This document shows positions 36,030 through 44,872 of a stretch of 64,000 nt of DNA, piece by piece. How positions within the stretch are numbered: position 1 is the stretch's first letter; each line of letters starts with the position of its first letter. Under the pieces are notes generated by a model. It was not told the origin of the DNA. It did not search any database and was given only the letters and a program-made list of their open reading frames with translations. The DNA lies in assembly GCF_003386285.1 (NCBI RefSeq), contig NZ_QPNC01000006.1:231225-295224 (forward strand). Direction: 5' to 3'. The position numbers and the translations under genes are program-made. The stretch comes from Nocardiopsis sp. FIRDI 009 (lineage in GTDB: Bacteria; Actinomycetota; Actinomycetes; Streptosporangiales; Streptosporangiaceae).

Positions 36030-37001
36030 ATGACGACACCGCAGCAGACGATCGGTTCCGGGTTCGGCGCACGCAGCACCGCGCGGGAGGTGCTGGAGGG
36101 GATCGACCTCACCGGTCGGACGGCGGTGGTGACCGGCGGATACTCGGGGATCGGGCTGGAGACGACCCGGGCGCTGGCCGGTGCGGGCGCCCGGGTGGTG
36201 GTTCCGGCGCGGCGCCCGCAGACCGCCGAGCGGGAGCTGGCGGGGATCGGGGGCGTGGTGGTCGACACCCTCGACCTGTCCGACCTGGACAGTGTGCGCG
36301 CCTTCGCCGACCGCCTCCTGGACACCGGCCGCACGATCGACCTCCTCGTCAACAACGCCGGGGTCATGGCCTGCCCCCGGTGGACGGCGGGGCCCGGTTG
36401 GGAGTACCAGTTCGCCACCAACCACCTGGGGCACTTCGCCCTCACCAACCGGCTGTGGCCCGCCCTCGCCGACGGCGGCGCCCGGGTCGTGTCGGTCTCC
36501 TCGGTCGGACACCACAACTCGCCGATCCGCTGGGACGACCCGTGGTTCGAGGGCGGCTACGACCGCTGGCTGGCCTACGGGCAGGCCAAGACGGCCAACG
36601 TGCTCTTCGCCGTCCATCTCGACCGGCTGGGCGCCGCCTTCGGGGTCCGGGCCTTCTCCCTGCACCCGGGCGCGATCCTCACCCCGCTGCAGCGGCACAT
36701 GGCCAAGGAGGAGATGGTCGCCAACGGGTGGATCGACGAGGACGGCAACCTGGCCAACCCGTCGTTCAAGACCCCCGAGCAGGGCGCCGCCACCCAGGTC
36801 TGGGCCGCCACGTCGCCCCGGCTCTCGGGGATGGGCGGGGTGTACTGCGAGGACTGCGACATCGCCGTGCCCGCGGGAACCGACGACGCGCGCCCCGGGG
36901 TGCGCTCCTACGCCGTCGACCCCGAGCAGGCCGAACGGCTGTGGGCGTGGTCGGCCGAACTCACGGGGGCGGACGCCTTCGCGTCGGCCTCCCGGCCCTG
37001 A
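36030..37001 (+). CDS. SDR family oxidoreductase (retinol dehydrogenase-like)
   Basis: A 323-residue extended-length SDR of the light-dependent protochlorophyllide reductase/retinol dehydrogenase-like group. It has TGGYSGIGLETTRAL for NADP(H) binding, NNAGVM, then the catalytic serine in VSVSSVGHH and Tyr/Lys in LAYGQAKTANVLF. ATNHLGHFALT is typical. The start at 36030 sits immediately after a MerR-type promoter. The substrate is unknown; detoxification of aldehydes or ketones is a reasonable guess. Confidence 0.85.
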   Translation: MTTPQQTIGSGFGARSTAREVLEGIDLTGRTAVVTGGYSGIGLETTRALAGAGARVVVPARRPQTAERELAGIGGVVVDTLDLSDLDSVRAFADRLLDTGRTIDLLVNNAGVMACPRWTAGPGWEYQFATNHLGHFALTNRLWPALADGGARVVSVSSVGHHNSPIRWDDPWFEGGYDRWLAYGQAKTANVLFAVHLDRLGAAFGVRAFSLHPGAILTPLQRHMAKEEMVANGWIDEDGNLANPSFKTPEQGAATQVWAATSPRLSGMGGVYCEDCDIAVPAGTDDARPGVRSYAVDPEQAERLWAWSAELTGADAFASASRP

Positions 37002-37236
37002 GGGACCGGGCTCGCGATCCGGTGCCCGGCCGGGCGTCGGATCGCCCGCCGCGCGGGACGTCCCCCTCCGGCTGGCGGGCTTTGCCGGATCCGGAACCGA
37101 CGCTGGGCTCCCGGTGACCGACCCTGGCGGATGATGAACGGGCGGTATGCGTACCAGCGCACACGTCCGTGACACCCGTGGAGCCGTACCCGGAGTCCGA
37201 CCTCGGTCCGCCCGGACGGCCGGTTAGGAGCACGCC

Positions 37237-37746
37237 ATGCGGACACCACCCGCCAACGGCTGGCAGTTCTTCGTCGCGACACTCATGATCGTCATCGGCG
37301 CCATCAACATCGTGCAGGGCGTGGTCGCGCTCGTGACACCCGGCTTCTACGCGGTGACGGAGACCGGGATGCTCGTATGGGAGTACGGAGCCTGGGGCGC
37401 GCTCCTGGGTCTGTGGGGCGCCGTCCTCGTCATCGCGGGTCTGGCCGTGCTGTCGGGCAGCACCTGGGCCCGGGTGTTCGGCGTCGTCCTCGCCGCGATC
37501 AACATCGTCGCCCAGATGGCCTTCCTCGTGGCCATGCCGCTGTGGTCACTCGTCGCGATCGCCGTCAACGTCCTGGTGATCTACGGCATGACCGCCGGAT
37601 GGCCCTCGACCGAGGAGACGGAGCCCGACCGGAGGGAGGCCGCCTACCGCAGCGGCTACCAGGCGGCCCACGAGGCGCCGCGCGGCGCGAAGAGCGCGCA
37701 GGGGTCGACCGAACGGTCCAGCGGACGCGAACAGACGACCGGCTGA
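37237..37746 (+). CDS. DUF7144-like four-helix membrane protein
   Basis: A 169-residue protein with four hydrophobic helices in the first 125 residues (GWQFFVATLMIVIGAINIV starts the first) and a hydrophilic Ser/Arg-rich tail. It matches small actinobacterial membrane proteins of unknown function. TTAGGAGCACGCC precedes the ATG. The tail is probably cytoplasmic and disordered. Confidence 0.75.
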   Translation: MRTPPANGWQFFVATLMIVIGAINIVQGVVALVTPGFYAVTETGMLVWEYGAWGALLGLWGAVLVIAGLAVLSGSTWARVFGVVLAAINIVAQMAFLVAMPLWSLVAIAVNVLVIYGMTAGWPSTEETEPDRREAAYRSGYQAAHEAPRGAKSAQGSTERSSGREQTTG

Positions 37747-37787
37747 CCGTCGCGCGCCGGAATCCGGCGCCGTCACCACCGAGACAG

Positions 37788-37818
37788 CGTCCCCGCCCGA
37801 CCATCCCGGGCGGGGACG
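37788..37818. terminator. bidirectional terminator
   Basis: A 12-bp perfect stem (37788-37799 with 37807-37818), 7-base loop, between convergent genes. Confidence 0.75.
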
Positions 37819-37849
37819 TTCCCGTGTCCGGACCGTCCGGACCGCCCCC

Positions 37850-39667
37850 TCAGTCCTCGTAGAGACGGTCCAGAACGTCGCCGTAGCGCTCGACCACCAC
37901 CCCGCGGCGAAGCTTGAGCGTCGGCGTCAGTTCCCCGGTCCGCGGCCCCCACTCCCGCGCCAGCAGCGCGTGGCGCCGGACCCGCTCCGGGCGGCTGAGC
38001 CGCGCGTTGGCGGCCTCGACCGCGCGCCCCACCTCCGCGACCACGGCCGGGTGCTCGGCCAGGGCACGCACGTCGCCGCCGGTGTCGATTCCGTGCTCGG
38101 CGGCCCACACCGGCGCGGTCTCCGGGTCCAGGACGAGCAGGGCGACCAGGTAGGGACGGCGGTCACCGTGGGCGAGGGCCTGCCCGACCAGCGGATGCTC
38201 CTTGAGCGCGCCCTCCACCAGGGCGGGCGACACGTTCTTGCCGCCGGAGGTGATGATGAGTTCCTTCTTGCGGCCGGTGATCCACAGGAACCCCTCCTCG
38301 TCGACGCGTCCGACGTCGCCGGTGGCGAACCACCCCCGCGCGTCCGCGGCGGGCGCCACCGAGCCGTCCGCGCCCAGGTAGCCCTGGAAGAGGGAGGCCC
38401 CCCGGACGAACACCTCCCCGTCGTCGCCGATCCGGACCCGTGTCCCGGGGATCGGACGGCCCGCCGACCCCGTCCGGAAGCCGGTGCGCGGACTGTTCAC
38501 GGTGGCCACCCCCGAGGTCTCGGTCAGCCCCCACGCGTCCATGACGCACACGCCGAACCCGGCCCAGAACCGCAGGACCTCGACGGGCATCGGCGCCGAG
38601 GCGCAGGAGGCCCACGTGACGCGGTCGAGGCCCACACGGGCCAGGATCGGCTCCAGGACGCGTGCGCGCTCCCGCTCGAACCGCTCGCCCAGGTCGGCGG
38701 GGACGCCTCCGCCGCGTTCGCGGTGGGCGGCGTACTCGGCGGCCACGGCCCGCGCCCGGTCCACGGCGGCGCGCCGGTCCCCCGGCAGCCGGGCCAGGTC
38801 CGCCCGGAGCGCGGAGGCCAGTTTCTCCCACACGCGCGGGACCCCGAAGAACTGCGGTGGCCGCACGTGCCTGAGGACGTCGGTCAGGGCCGCCGGGTCC
38901 TCGCACATCCACACGTGCGACGCGCGTACCAGGGGCAGGTACAGGCCGAGCATGCGCTCGGCGATGTGGGCGAGCGGCAGGTAGCAGACGTGCGCGGCGC
39001 GCTCGGGCACCTCGGTGACCGCGTCCAGCGCCACGGCGTTGCTGAGGACGTCGCGATGGGTCACGGCGACGCCCTTGGGGTCGCCGGTGGTCCCGGAGGT
39101 GTACATGACGGTCAGGAGGTGGTCGGGGGTCAGGTCGCGCCAGTGTCGGGCCGCGCCCTCCCCCGGCTCGGCGGCCGTGTCCGCCAGGTCGGTGTGGCCC
39201 CGGGCGGGATCGGCGCCGTCCACGACGACGAGCCGTTCGAGCGGGACGTCGTCCGCGCGCAGGAGGTCCTCCCAGAGTTCGGCGGTGGCGGCGTCGCCGA
39301 CCACGGCGAGGCGGGCCCGGCTGTGCCGTGCGATGTAGGCGACCTGGGCGGGGGCGGAGGTGCCGTAGACGGTCGTGGTGACGGCTCCGAGATGGACCAG
39401 GGCGAGGTCGCAGAGCCAGTGCTCGGGGCGGTTGCCCATCATGAGGAGAGCGTGGTCGCCGGGTTCGACCCCGAGGGCCGCCAACCGCCCGGCGAGGTCG
39501 GCCACCCGCTGACGGACCCCGGACCAGGTGAGCGTGGACCACTCGAGGGAGTCGGGGTCGCGCCAGGACAGGGCGGGCAGGTCGGAACGGTCGTCGGCGT
39601 TGCGCTGGAGGAGGGAGCAGATCGTGTGGTCGGTGGTGTCACGGTCGACGGAAACGTCGGAGGTCAT
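37850..39667 (-). CDS. fadD: long-chain acyl-CoA synthetase (FadD15-like)
   Basis: A 605-residue AMP-forming ligase of the long-chain fatty-acid group. The P-loop motif is MYTSGTTGDPKGVAVTH, then DAWGLTETSG, GDVGRVDEEGFLWITGRKKELI and the C-terminal catalytic region ending LKLRRGVVVERY. It activates fatty acids to acyl-CoA for oxidation or lipid synthesis. The ATG at 39667 has CGGGAG upstream. No beta-oxidation genes adjoin it directly. Confidence 0.87.
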   Translation of the reverse strand: MTSDVSVDRDTTDHTICSLLQRNADDRSDLPALSWRDPDSLEWSTLTWSGVRQRVADLAGRLAALGVEPGDHALLMMGNRPEHWLCDLALVHLGAVTTTVYGTSAPAQVAYIARHSRARLAVVGDAATAELWEDLLRADDVPLERLVVVDGADPARGHTDLADTAAEPGEGAARHWRDLTPDHLLTVMYTSGTTGDPKGVAVTHRDVLSNAVALDAVTEVPERAAHVCYLPLAHIAERMLGLYLPLVRASHVWMCEDPAALTDVLRHVRPPQFFGVPRVWEKLASALRADLARLPGDRRAAVDRARAVAAEYAAHRERGGGVPADLGERFERERARVLEPILARVGLDRVTWASCASAPMPVEVLRFWAGFGVCVMDAWGLTETSGVATVNSPRTGFRTGSAGRPIPGTRVRIGDDGEVFVRGASLFQGYLGADGSVAPAADARGWFATGDVGRVDEEGFLWITGRKKELIITSGGKNVSPALVEGALKEHPLVGQALAHGDRRPYLVALLVLDPETAPVWAAEHGIDTGGDVRALAEHPAVVAEVGRAVEAANARLSRPERVRRHALLAREWGPRTGELTPTLKLRRGVVVERYGDVLDRLYED

Positions 39668-39825
39668 ACCGCACTCCCGGAGTTCGTCCTGGCCGGGGCC
39701 AGGAGGGGAACCGACTGCGTCGGTCCCACTGTGACCCCTCCGCCTCCCTCCGGAAAGGGGGTCACGACCGAACCCTGCGGCCACCCGGCGCCGCGCGCCT
39801 GGCGGCGGGGCCGGGCGGCCGCGGC

Positions 39826-40272
39826 TCAGCGCCTGCGCGGGTGCAGTCCGCTGGTGACCGCGAGCCGGTTGTAGAGGTTGATCATGGCGATGGCCGTCAT
39901 CAGCGCGGCCACCTGCTCGTCGGAGAAGTGTTCAGCGACGGCGGCGTAGGTCGCGTCGGACACCCCGCCCTCGCCCATGCGGGTCATCTCGTCGGTGAGC
40001 GCCAGCACCGCGCGTTCGGCGTCGGTGAACACCTCCCCCGCCTCGTGCCAGGTGGACACCTGGAAGAGGCGCTGCTGGGTCTCACCCGCATCCAGCGCCC
40101 GCCGGGTGTGCAGGTCGACGCAGAACGCGCAGCCGTTGAGCATCGAGGAGCGCAGTTTCAGCAGCTCCAGGAGAGTGGTGTCGAGGTGCTCGCCGACGAC
40201 CTTGTCGACCTCGTCGAGTTTGCCGTACACCTCGGGAAGCTTCTTGGACCAGATCACACGCTTCTCGGCCAT
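39826..40272 (-). CDS. carboxymuconolactone decarboxylase/AhpD family protein
   Basis: A 148-residue all-helical AhpD-like protein. LLKLRSSMLNGCAFCVDLH contains the CxxC followed by His that forms the peroxidatic or redox centre in AhpD. It is likely an alkylhydroperoxidase-like antioxidant enzyme. GAGGGCGTC lies upstream of the ATG at 40272. It is not adjacent to ahpC. Confidence 0.85.
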   Translation of the reverse strand: MAEKRVIWSKKLPEVYGKLDEVDKVVGEHLDTTLLELLKLRSSMLNGCAFCVDLHTRRALDAGETQQRLFQVSTWHEAGEVFTDAERAVLALTDEMTRMGEGGVSDATYAAVAEHFSDEQVAALMTAIAMINLYNRLAVTSGLHPRRR

Positions 40273-40443
40273 GACGCCCTCCAGTGACGACCGCGGTTCC
40301 CCGCGCGTTCGCGCGGCACGTGTCCGCGTTCACGCTACCAACCGGCCGGGCGCGGATCCCCCTCGCCCGCGACGGTCGCGTGTCCGGGGCCGACTGCTAC
40401 CGTCTGTCCCGACCCCGCCACGGAGCACCGTCGAAGGGAACCC

Positions 40444-41850
40444 ATGCCCGGGAGACCGGCCGATCCCCCCACCCCCGCACCCGGCTCCCGGACCACCGGA
40501 CCGGACGCGCCCGCCGGTGACGGCCCCGCCGGGGGCGCGCCCGCCGAACCCGTCGGCCGCCTGGCGCGCACCATCGCGGGCAAGGCCGGGCCGTTGTACC
40601 TGTCGATGCTGGCCACGATGGTCGGAGGCATGGTCACCGCCGGGGTCCTCGGCAACGTCGGCACCGCCGATCTGGCCGCGCACGCGCTGGTCGTCGCCGT
40701 CCTCAACCCCGTGCTCATGGTGGTGCAGGGCGCCCTGCGCGGGTCGATGCCCTTCGTCGCCGAGCACGAGACCGACCCCGGAGCGCTCGTGGAGGTCGTG
40801 CGGCACAGCGCCCTGCTGGCCGTGCTCCTGGGGTTCCTGGGCGGCGCGCTCGTGGCGTCGGTGCCGCTGTGGGCCGGGCCGCTCGGCGTCGCGGAGCCCA
40901 CGCTGACGGCGTTGGGCGCCTATCCGCTCCTCATCGGCGCGTGGGTGGTGCTGGCGGCGGTGAAGTCGTCGATGACCGTGCTGCTCATCGGGTTGGGGCG
41001 CGGCCGGAGCGTCCTGGCCCTGAGTCTGGTGAGCACGGGTCTGTCGGTCGTGCTCACCCCGGCCCTGATCCTCGGTGTCGGTCCCGCGCCGGAACTGGGG
41101 CTGACCGGGGCGGCGGTGGCGCTGCTCGTCGACGGCGCTCTCACGGTACCGCTGTCGGTGTACGTCGTCCGTCGGCGCACCGTCCTGCGACGGGTCCCGG
41201 TCTGGCGCGGCGCGCCCCGGTGGTCCGGTGTCTGGGCGATCGCGCGGGTGGGCCTGCCCACGGGATCGACCCTGCTCGTCAAGTTCGGGACGCTGAGCGT
41301 GCTGGCAATGGCCATGGCCCGGACCACCACCGCGGACGCGGCCACCCACCAGCTGCTGGTCGTCATCGCCTCGTTCGCCTTCCTGCCCGCCGTGGCCGCC
41401 GGTCAGACCTCGGTCCCGTTCACGGCCAGGGCCGCGGGGCGGGGCGACCGGACGGGGGTGCGGCGCTCGGTGGCGGCGGGTTACCTGGTGTCGCTGCCGG
41501 TCGTGGTGGTGAGCACGGCGGCGGTCTGGGTCGCGTCGGCTCCGGTGGTGGGGCTGCTCACCGCCGACCCCCAGGTGCGGTCCGGGGTGGCCGCGCTGCT
41601 GCCGGTGCTGTTCGTCGTGACGGTGTGCGACGCCGCGCAGTCGCAGCCCGGTATGGGTCTGATGGGGCTCCGGAACACGCTGCCGTCCCTGTACTCGTTC
41701 GGGGTCTGCTATGGCCTGCTGGCCCTGGCCGCGGTCCCGCTCGCCGAGCTGGGCGGGCTCACCCTGCTGTGGGCCGGGTACGCGGTGGCGACGCTGGGGC
41801 TCGTGGTCGGCCAGGGGGTGGCGTTCTGGCGGCTGTCGGCCCGCGTATGA
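40444..41850 (+). CDS. MATE family efflux transporter
   Basis: A 468-residue, 12-helix MATE transporter with a 40-residue disordered Pro/Ala-rich N-terminus. Helix 1 begins AGPLYLSMLATMVGGMVTAG, and the two six-helix halves are similar in pattern. It exports drugs or metabolites using Na+ or H+. GAAGGGAACCC precedes the ATG. The stop is followed within 50 bases by the convergent monooxygenase gene. Confidence 0.82.
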   Translation: MPGRPADPPTPAPGSRTTGPDAPAGDGPAGGAPAEPVGRLARTIAGKAGPLYLSMLATMVGGMVTAGVLGNVGTADLAAHALVVAVLNPVLMVVQGALRGSMPFVAEHETDPGALVEVVRHSALLAVLLGFLGGALVASVPLWAGPLGVAEPTLTALGAYPLLIGAWVVLAAVKSSMTVLLIGLGRGRSVLALSLVSTGLSVVLTPALILGVGPAPELGLTGAAVALLVDGALTVPLSVYVVRRRTVLRRVPVWRGAPRWSGVWAIARVGLPTGSTLLVKFGTLSVLAMAMARTTTADAATHQLLVVIASFAFLPAVAAGQTSVPFTARAAGRGDRTGVRRSVAAGYLVSLPVVVVSTAAVWVASAPVVGLLTADPQVRSGVAALLPVLFVVTVCDAAQSQPGMGLMGLRNTLPSLYSFGVCYGLLALAAVPLAELGGLTLLWAGYAVATLGLVVGQGVAFWRLSARV

Positions 41851-41899
41851 ACGGGCACCCGGCCGCGAAGGCGCGTTCGGACGGTCACGGGAACCGCCG

Positions 41900-43384
41900 T
41901 CAGCGGACGGCGGGCGCCGTCCCGGCCCACTCGGTGAGCACCCGGGGGAGGTCTCCGGCGTCGGCGGCCCGGCCGCTCCAGGCGGTGTGGCCGTCGGGGC
42001 GGACCAGCAGGACGTCGGCGCCGTGCGGCAGCGTTCCCCCGGCCCGCACCGGGCGGACCCGCGCGCGCCAGGGCTCGGCGGCGGTGGCGGCGGCACCGTC
42101 CGGCGAGGTGTCGACCAGGGTGAAGCGCACCGCGTCCATCAGCGCGTACAGCCGTGTGGGCGCACCGTCGACCCGCAGGTCCAGGTCGGGGACCCGCTCC
42201 CCCGCGCCCGGGGAGCCGACCAGGGAGTCGGGCGGGTCGTAGGAGAACCCGATCCCGGACATCATCCCCAGCACGGCGCGGGACACCCGCTCGTTGGCGA
42301 CCAGTCGGGGCACCACGTAGGGGCGCAGGGCGCGCACCGGGCCGGAGGCGACGACCATGCGGGTGATCGTGTCGGTCAGGCGCAGGGTCGCGCGGCCGAC
42401 GGGGTGGCGTTCGGCCTCGTAGGAGTCGAGGAGCCAGGAGGGCGCCCAGCCCGCTTCGACCCCCGCCAGCTTCCAGCCCAGGTTGGCGGCGTCCTGGAGT
42501 CCGGTGTTCATGCCCATGCCGCCGATCGGCGAGTGGACGTGCGCGGCGTCCCCCGCGAGCAGGACACGGCCGACGCGGTAGTGCTCGGCCTGGCGGCGCT
42601 CGCTGAGGAAACGGGTGGACCAGCGCGTCTCGGCGACGCGGACCCGGCCCCGGGTGAGGCGGTCGAGGGAGGCGTTCAGCTCCTCCTCGGTCACGGGCTC
42701 GGCGAGGGGCGTCTCCTCACGGGTGCGGTCCCACACCACGGCGCGGAACCAGCCGTCGCCGAAGGGGGGCAGGAGCGCGAAGCCGTCAGCGGCGACGAAG
42801 GGGTTGATCGCGTTGGGGAGGTCGTTCTCCAGGCGGACGTCGGCGATCATGATGTGCGTCTGATAGCTGCGGCCGACGAAGGGGACCCCGAGGAGGCCGC
42901 GGACCGCGCTGTGGGCTCCGTCTGCGCCCACGGCGTGGTCGGCGCGCTCGGTGTGTTCGCCCTCGGCGGTGCGGACGGTGAGGACGACCCCGTCCCCGTC
43001 CTGGGTGAGGCCGGTGACCTCGGCGCCCCGGACGATGGGGACGCCCAGCCGCTCGGCCCTGCGGCGCAGCAGGGTCTCCGTCCGGGCCTGTTGGACCATG
43101 AGGACGTAGGGGTGGCGGCTGTCGAGGCGGCCGAGGTCGACGGAGAAGCCGCGCGTGCCGAAGCTGGCGCGCAGTTCGGGAACGGTGAAGCCCTGTTCGA
43201 CGAGTTCGTCGGCGATGCCGCGCGCCTCCAGCAGTTCCAGGGAGCGGGCGTGGACGGCGAAGGCCCGGGTCAGGTTGGACTCATGGGAGCGGCGCTCCAG
43301 GATCCTCACGTCCGTCCCGGCCTCGGCCAGGTCTCCGGCGAGCATGAGCCCGGTGGGGCCGGCTCCGACGACGATGACGCTCAT
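41900..43384 (-). CDS. FAD-dependent aromatic monooxygenase
   Basis: A 494-residue class A flavoprotein hydroxylase (PheA/TfdB and rifampicin monooxygenase relatives). MSVIVVGAGPTGLMLAGDLA binds FAD, and GRVLLAGDAAHVHSPIGGMG is the second FAD motif. The C-terminal thioredoxin-like domain is present. It probably hydroxylates an aromatic compound or antibiotic. GAAGGAG precedes the ATG. It is divergent from a TetR regulator with a palindrome between them, so it is probably induced by its substrate. Confidence 0.87.
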   Translation of the reverse strand: MSVIVVGAGPTGLMLAGDLAEAGTDVRILERRSHESNLTRAFAVHARSLELLEARGIADELVEQGFTVPELRASFGTRGFSVDLGRLDSRHPYVLMVQQARTETLLRRRAERLGVPIVRGAEVTGLTQDGDGVVLTVRTAEGEHTERADHAVGADGAHSAVRGLLGVPFVGRSYQTHIMIADVRLENDLPNAINPFVAADGFALLPPFGDGWFRAVVWDRTREETPLAEPVTEEELNASLDRLTRGRVRVAETRWSTRFLSERRQAEHYRVGRVLLAGDAAHVHSPIGGMGMNTGLQDAANLGWKLAGVEAGWAPSWLLDSYEAERHPVGRATLRLTDTITRMVVASGPVRALRPYVVPRLVANERVSRAVLGMMSGIGFSYDPPDSLVGSPGAGERVPDLDLRVDGAPTRLYALMDAVRFTLVDTSPDGAAATAAEPWRARVRPVRAGGTLPHGADVLLVRPDGHTAWSGRAADAGDLPRVLTEWAGTAPAVR

Positions 43385-43441
43385 GACGTGCTCCTTCGGA
43401 GGGTGCGGCACCGGACGGACAATATCCGGTACTGTGAGTTC

Positions 43442-43458
43442 CGGTATCTTAAGTACCG
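43442..43458. promoter_or_regulatory. TetR operator between monooxygenase and TetR
   Basis: CGGTA-tcttaag-TACCG, a palindrome in the AT-rich divergent promoter. Related half-sites (GGTACTGTGAG, GAGTACC) flank it, suggesting more than one binding dimer. Confidence 0.6.
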
Positions 43459-43505
43459 ATACTACGAGTACCTGAATCAGAGTCAACCCCCGGAGGTGGG
43501 AACCC

Positions 43506-44078
43506 ATGAGTGGAAGTCGCGGCGGTCGCCGCCCCGACCCGGCCGTGGACGCGGCGATCCTCGACGCCGCGGCGGAACTGCTGGTCGAACGCGGATTCGA
43601 CCTGACCTTCGACGAGGTGGCCGCACGCGCCGGGGTCGGCCGCACGAGCGTCTTCCGGCGCTACGCCACCAAGCAGGAACTCGTGCTGGCCGCGGCGGAG
43701 AGCGTCACGATCGACCGCGTCGAGGTCCCCGACACGGGTTCGCTGGACAGCGACATGGTCGCGGTCGCGACGACGGTGTTCCGGGTGTTCTCACAGCCCG
43801 GGACCGAGGCGCTTGCCCGGCACGCCCTCGCCGCGACCTTCCGGAACCAGGAGGGCGAGGTGATACTGCGCACGACCCTCGGCCGGCGCCTGGAACTGGT
43901 GACCGAGGTGCTGGGCCGGGCCGTGGCGCGCGGCGAACTGCCCGACACGAGGAACGCCCTGGTGGTCGCCGACCTGTTGTCGGGGATGATCATGGCCCGA
44001 CTGGCCTCGGGTCTACCCCTGCCCCGGGGTGAGGACGCTGAGCGGGTGGCCCGGGCCCTGGCGGCGGCCGCCCGCTAG
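43506..44078 (+). CDS. TetR family regulator
   Basis: A 190-residue TetR protein with the HTH FDEVAARAGVGRTSVFRRYAT. It is divergent from the FAD monooxygenase and probably represses it and itself. GGAGGTGGGAACCC precedes the ATG. Its stop overlaps the end of the convergent TetR gene by four bases. Confidence 0.84.
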   Translation: MSGSRGGRRPDPAVDAAILDAAAELLVERGFDLTFDEVAARAGVGRTSVFRRYATKQELVLAAAESVTIDRVEVPDTGSLDSDMVAVATTVFRVFSQPGTEALARHALAATFRNQEGEVILRTTLGRRLELVTEVLGRAVARGELPDTRNALVVADLLSGMIMARLASGLPLPRGEDAERVARALAAAAR

Positions 44079-44710
44079 GACTGCGAGCACACCCGTTCGT
44101 AGAGGGGGGTGAGGCCGTCGAGGAAGGCCGACAGCGCCAGCTCGAAGCTCGCCTCGTCGATCTCGGCCGCGTGGTCCGGCAGCCGGTGCGCCTGCGACAG
44201 GTTGGGGTAGCGGTCGCGGTAGACGCGCACGTCGTCGTCGAAGCCGCGCGCGAAGGACTGCGTGGCCGCGCCCACCACGAGGTACTTGGTCGAGGCGCCG
44301 ATCATCGTGGCGTACCTCGGCGGCCACCCCGCGCGCACGAGACCGCCGTGGACCGCGTCCGCCCGGCGCAGCGCGTCCTCACGGCGCCCGGGACCGGCGG
44401 CGATCACCGGCACCAGGTTGGGATGCGCGGCCAGCGCGGCCCGGTAGGAACGGGCCCACGCCGCGACGGCCGCGCGCCAGTCCTCCTTCTCGAAGCCGGA
44501 GACGTCGACCCGCGAGGTCACCTCGTCGGCCACCTCGCCGAGCAGCTCCTCCTTGGTGCGGTAGTGGCTGTACAGGGACGCCGCCTGCACGTCGAGCTCC
44601 TGGGCGAGTTTGCGCATGGACAGACCGTCCAGCCCCTCCCTGTCGATCAGCTCCAGGGCGGCGGCTCGGATGGCCTGCCTGCTCAGGATCGGCGTCTTGG
44701 GTCGGGCCAC
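44075..44710 (-). CDS. TetR family regulator (TetR_C group)
   Basis: A 211-residue regulator. The HTH reads MRKLAQELDVQAASLYSHYRT, as in TetR itself, and the C-terminal domain is of the TetR_C type (LVPVIAAGPGRREDALRRAD). The GTG at 44710 follows AAGGGGAGC. It is divergent from an acyl-CoA dehydrogenase with a 23-bp palindrome in between, so that gene is the likely target. Confidence 0.84.
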   Translation of the reverse strand: MARPKTPILSRQAIRAAALELIDREGLDGLSMRKLAQELDVQAASLYSHYRTKEELLGEVADEVTSRVDVSGFEKEDWRAAVAAWARSYRAALAAHPNLVPVIAAGPGRREDALRRADAVHGGLVRAGWPPRYATMIGASTKYLVVGAATQSFARGFDDDVRVYRDRYPNLSQAHRLPDHAAEIDEASFELALSAFLDGLTPLYERVCSQS

Positions 44711-44837
44711 GGACTGCTCCCCTTCTCGGTTCTCGCGGCGGACCGTCCGGCCACCTCGGCCCGATCATCGCACGTCCGGACGGCGACCGGGACCGCCCGA
44801 CCCCTTGCACACCGGGCGGGGGAGGCCGTACGCTCAC

Positions 44838-44860
44838 ATAACCGAACGCCGTTAGGTTAT
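44838..44860. promoter_or_regulatory. TetR operator upstream of acyl-CoA dehydrogenase
   Basis: Arms ATAACCGAACG and CGTTAGGTTAT around a central C match at 10 of 11 pairs. The site ends 12 bases before the dehydrogenase start, so binding would block transcription. Confidence 0.7.
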
Positions 44861-44872
44861 TGGGAGCAGGCC

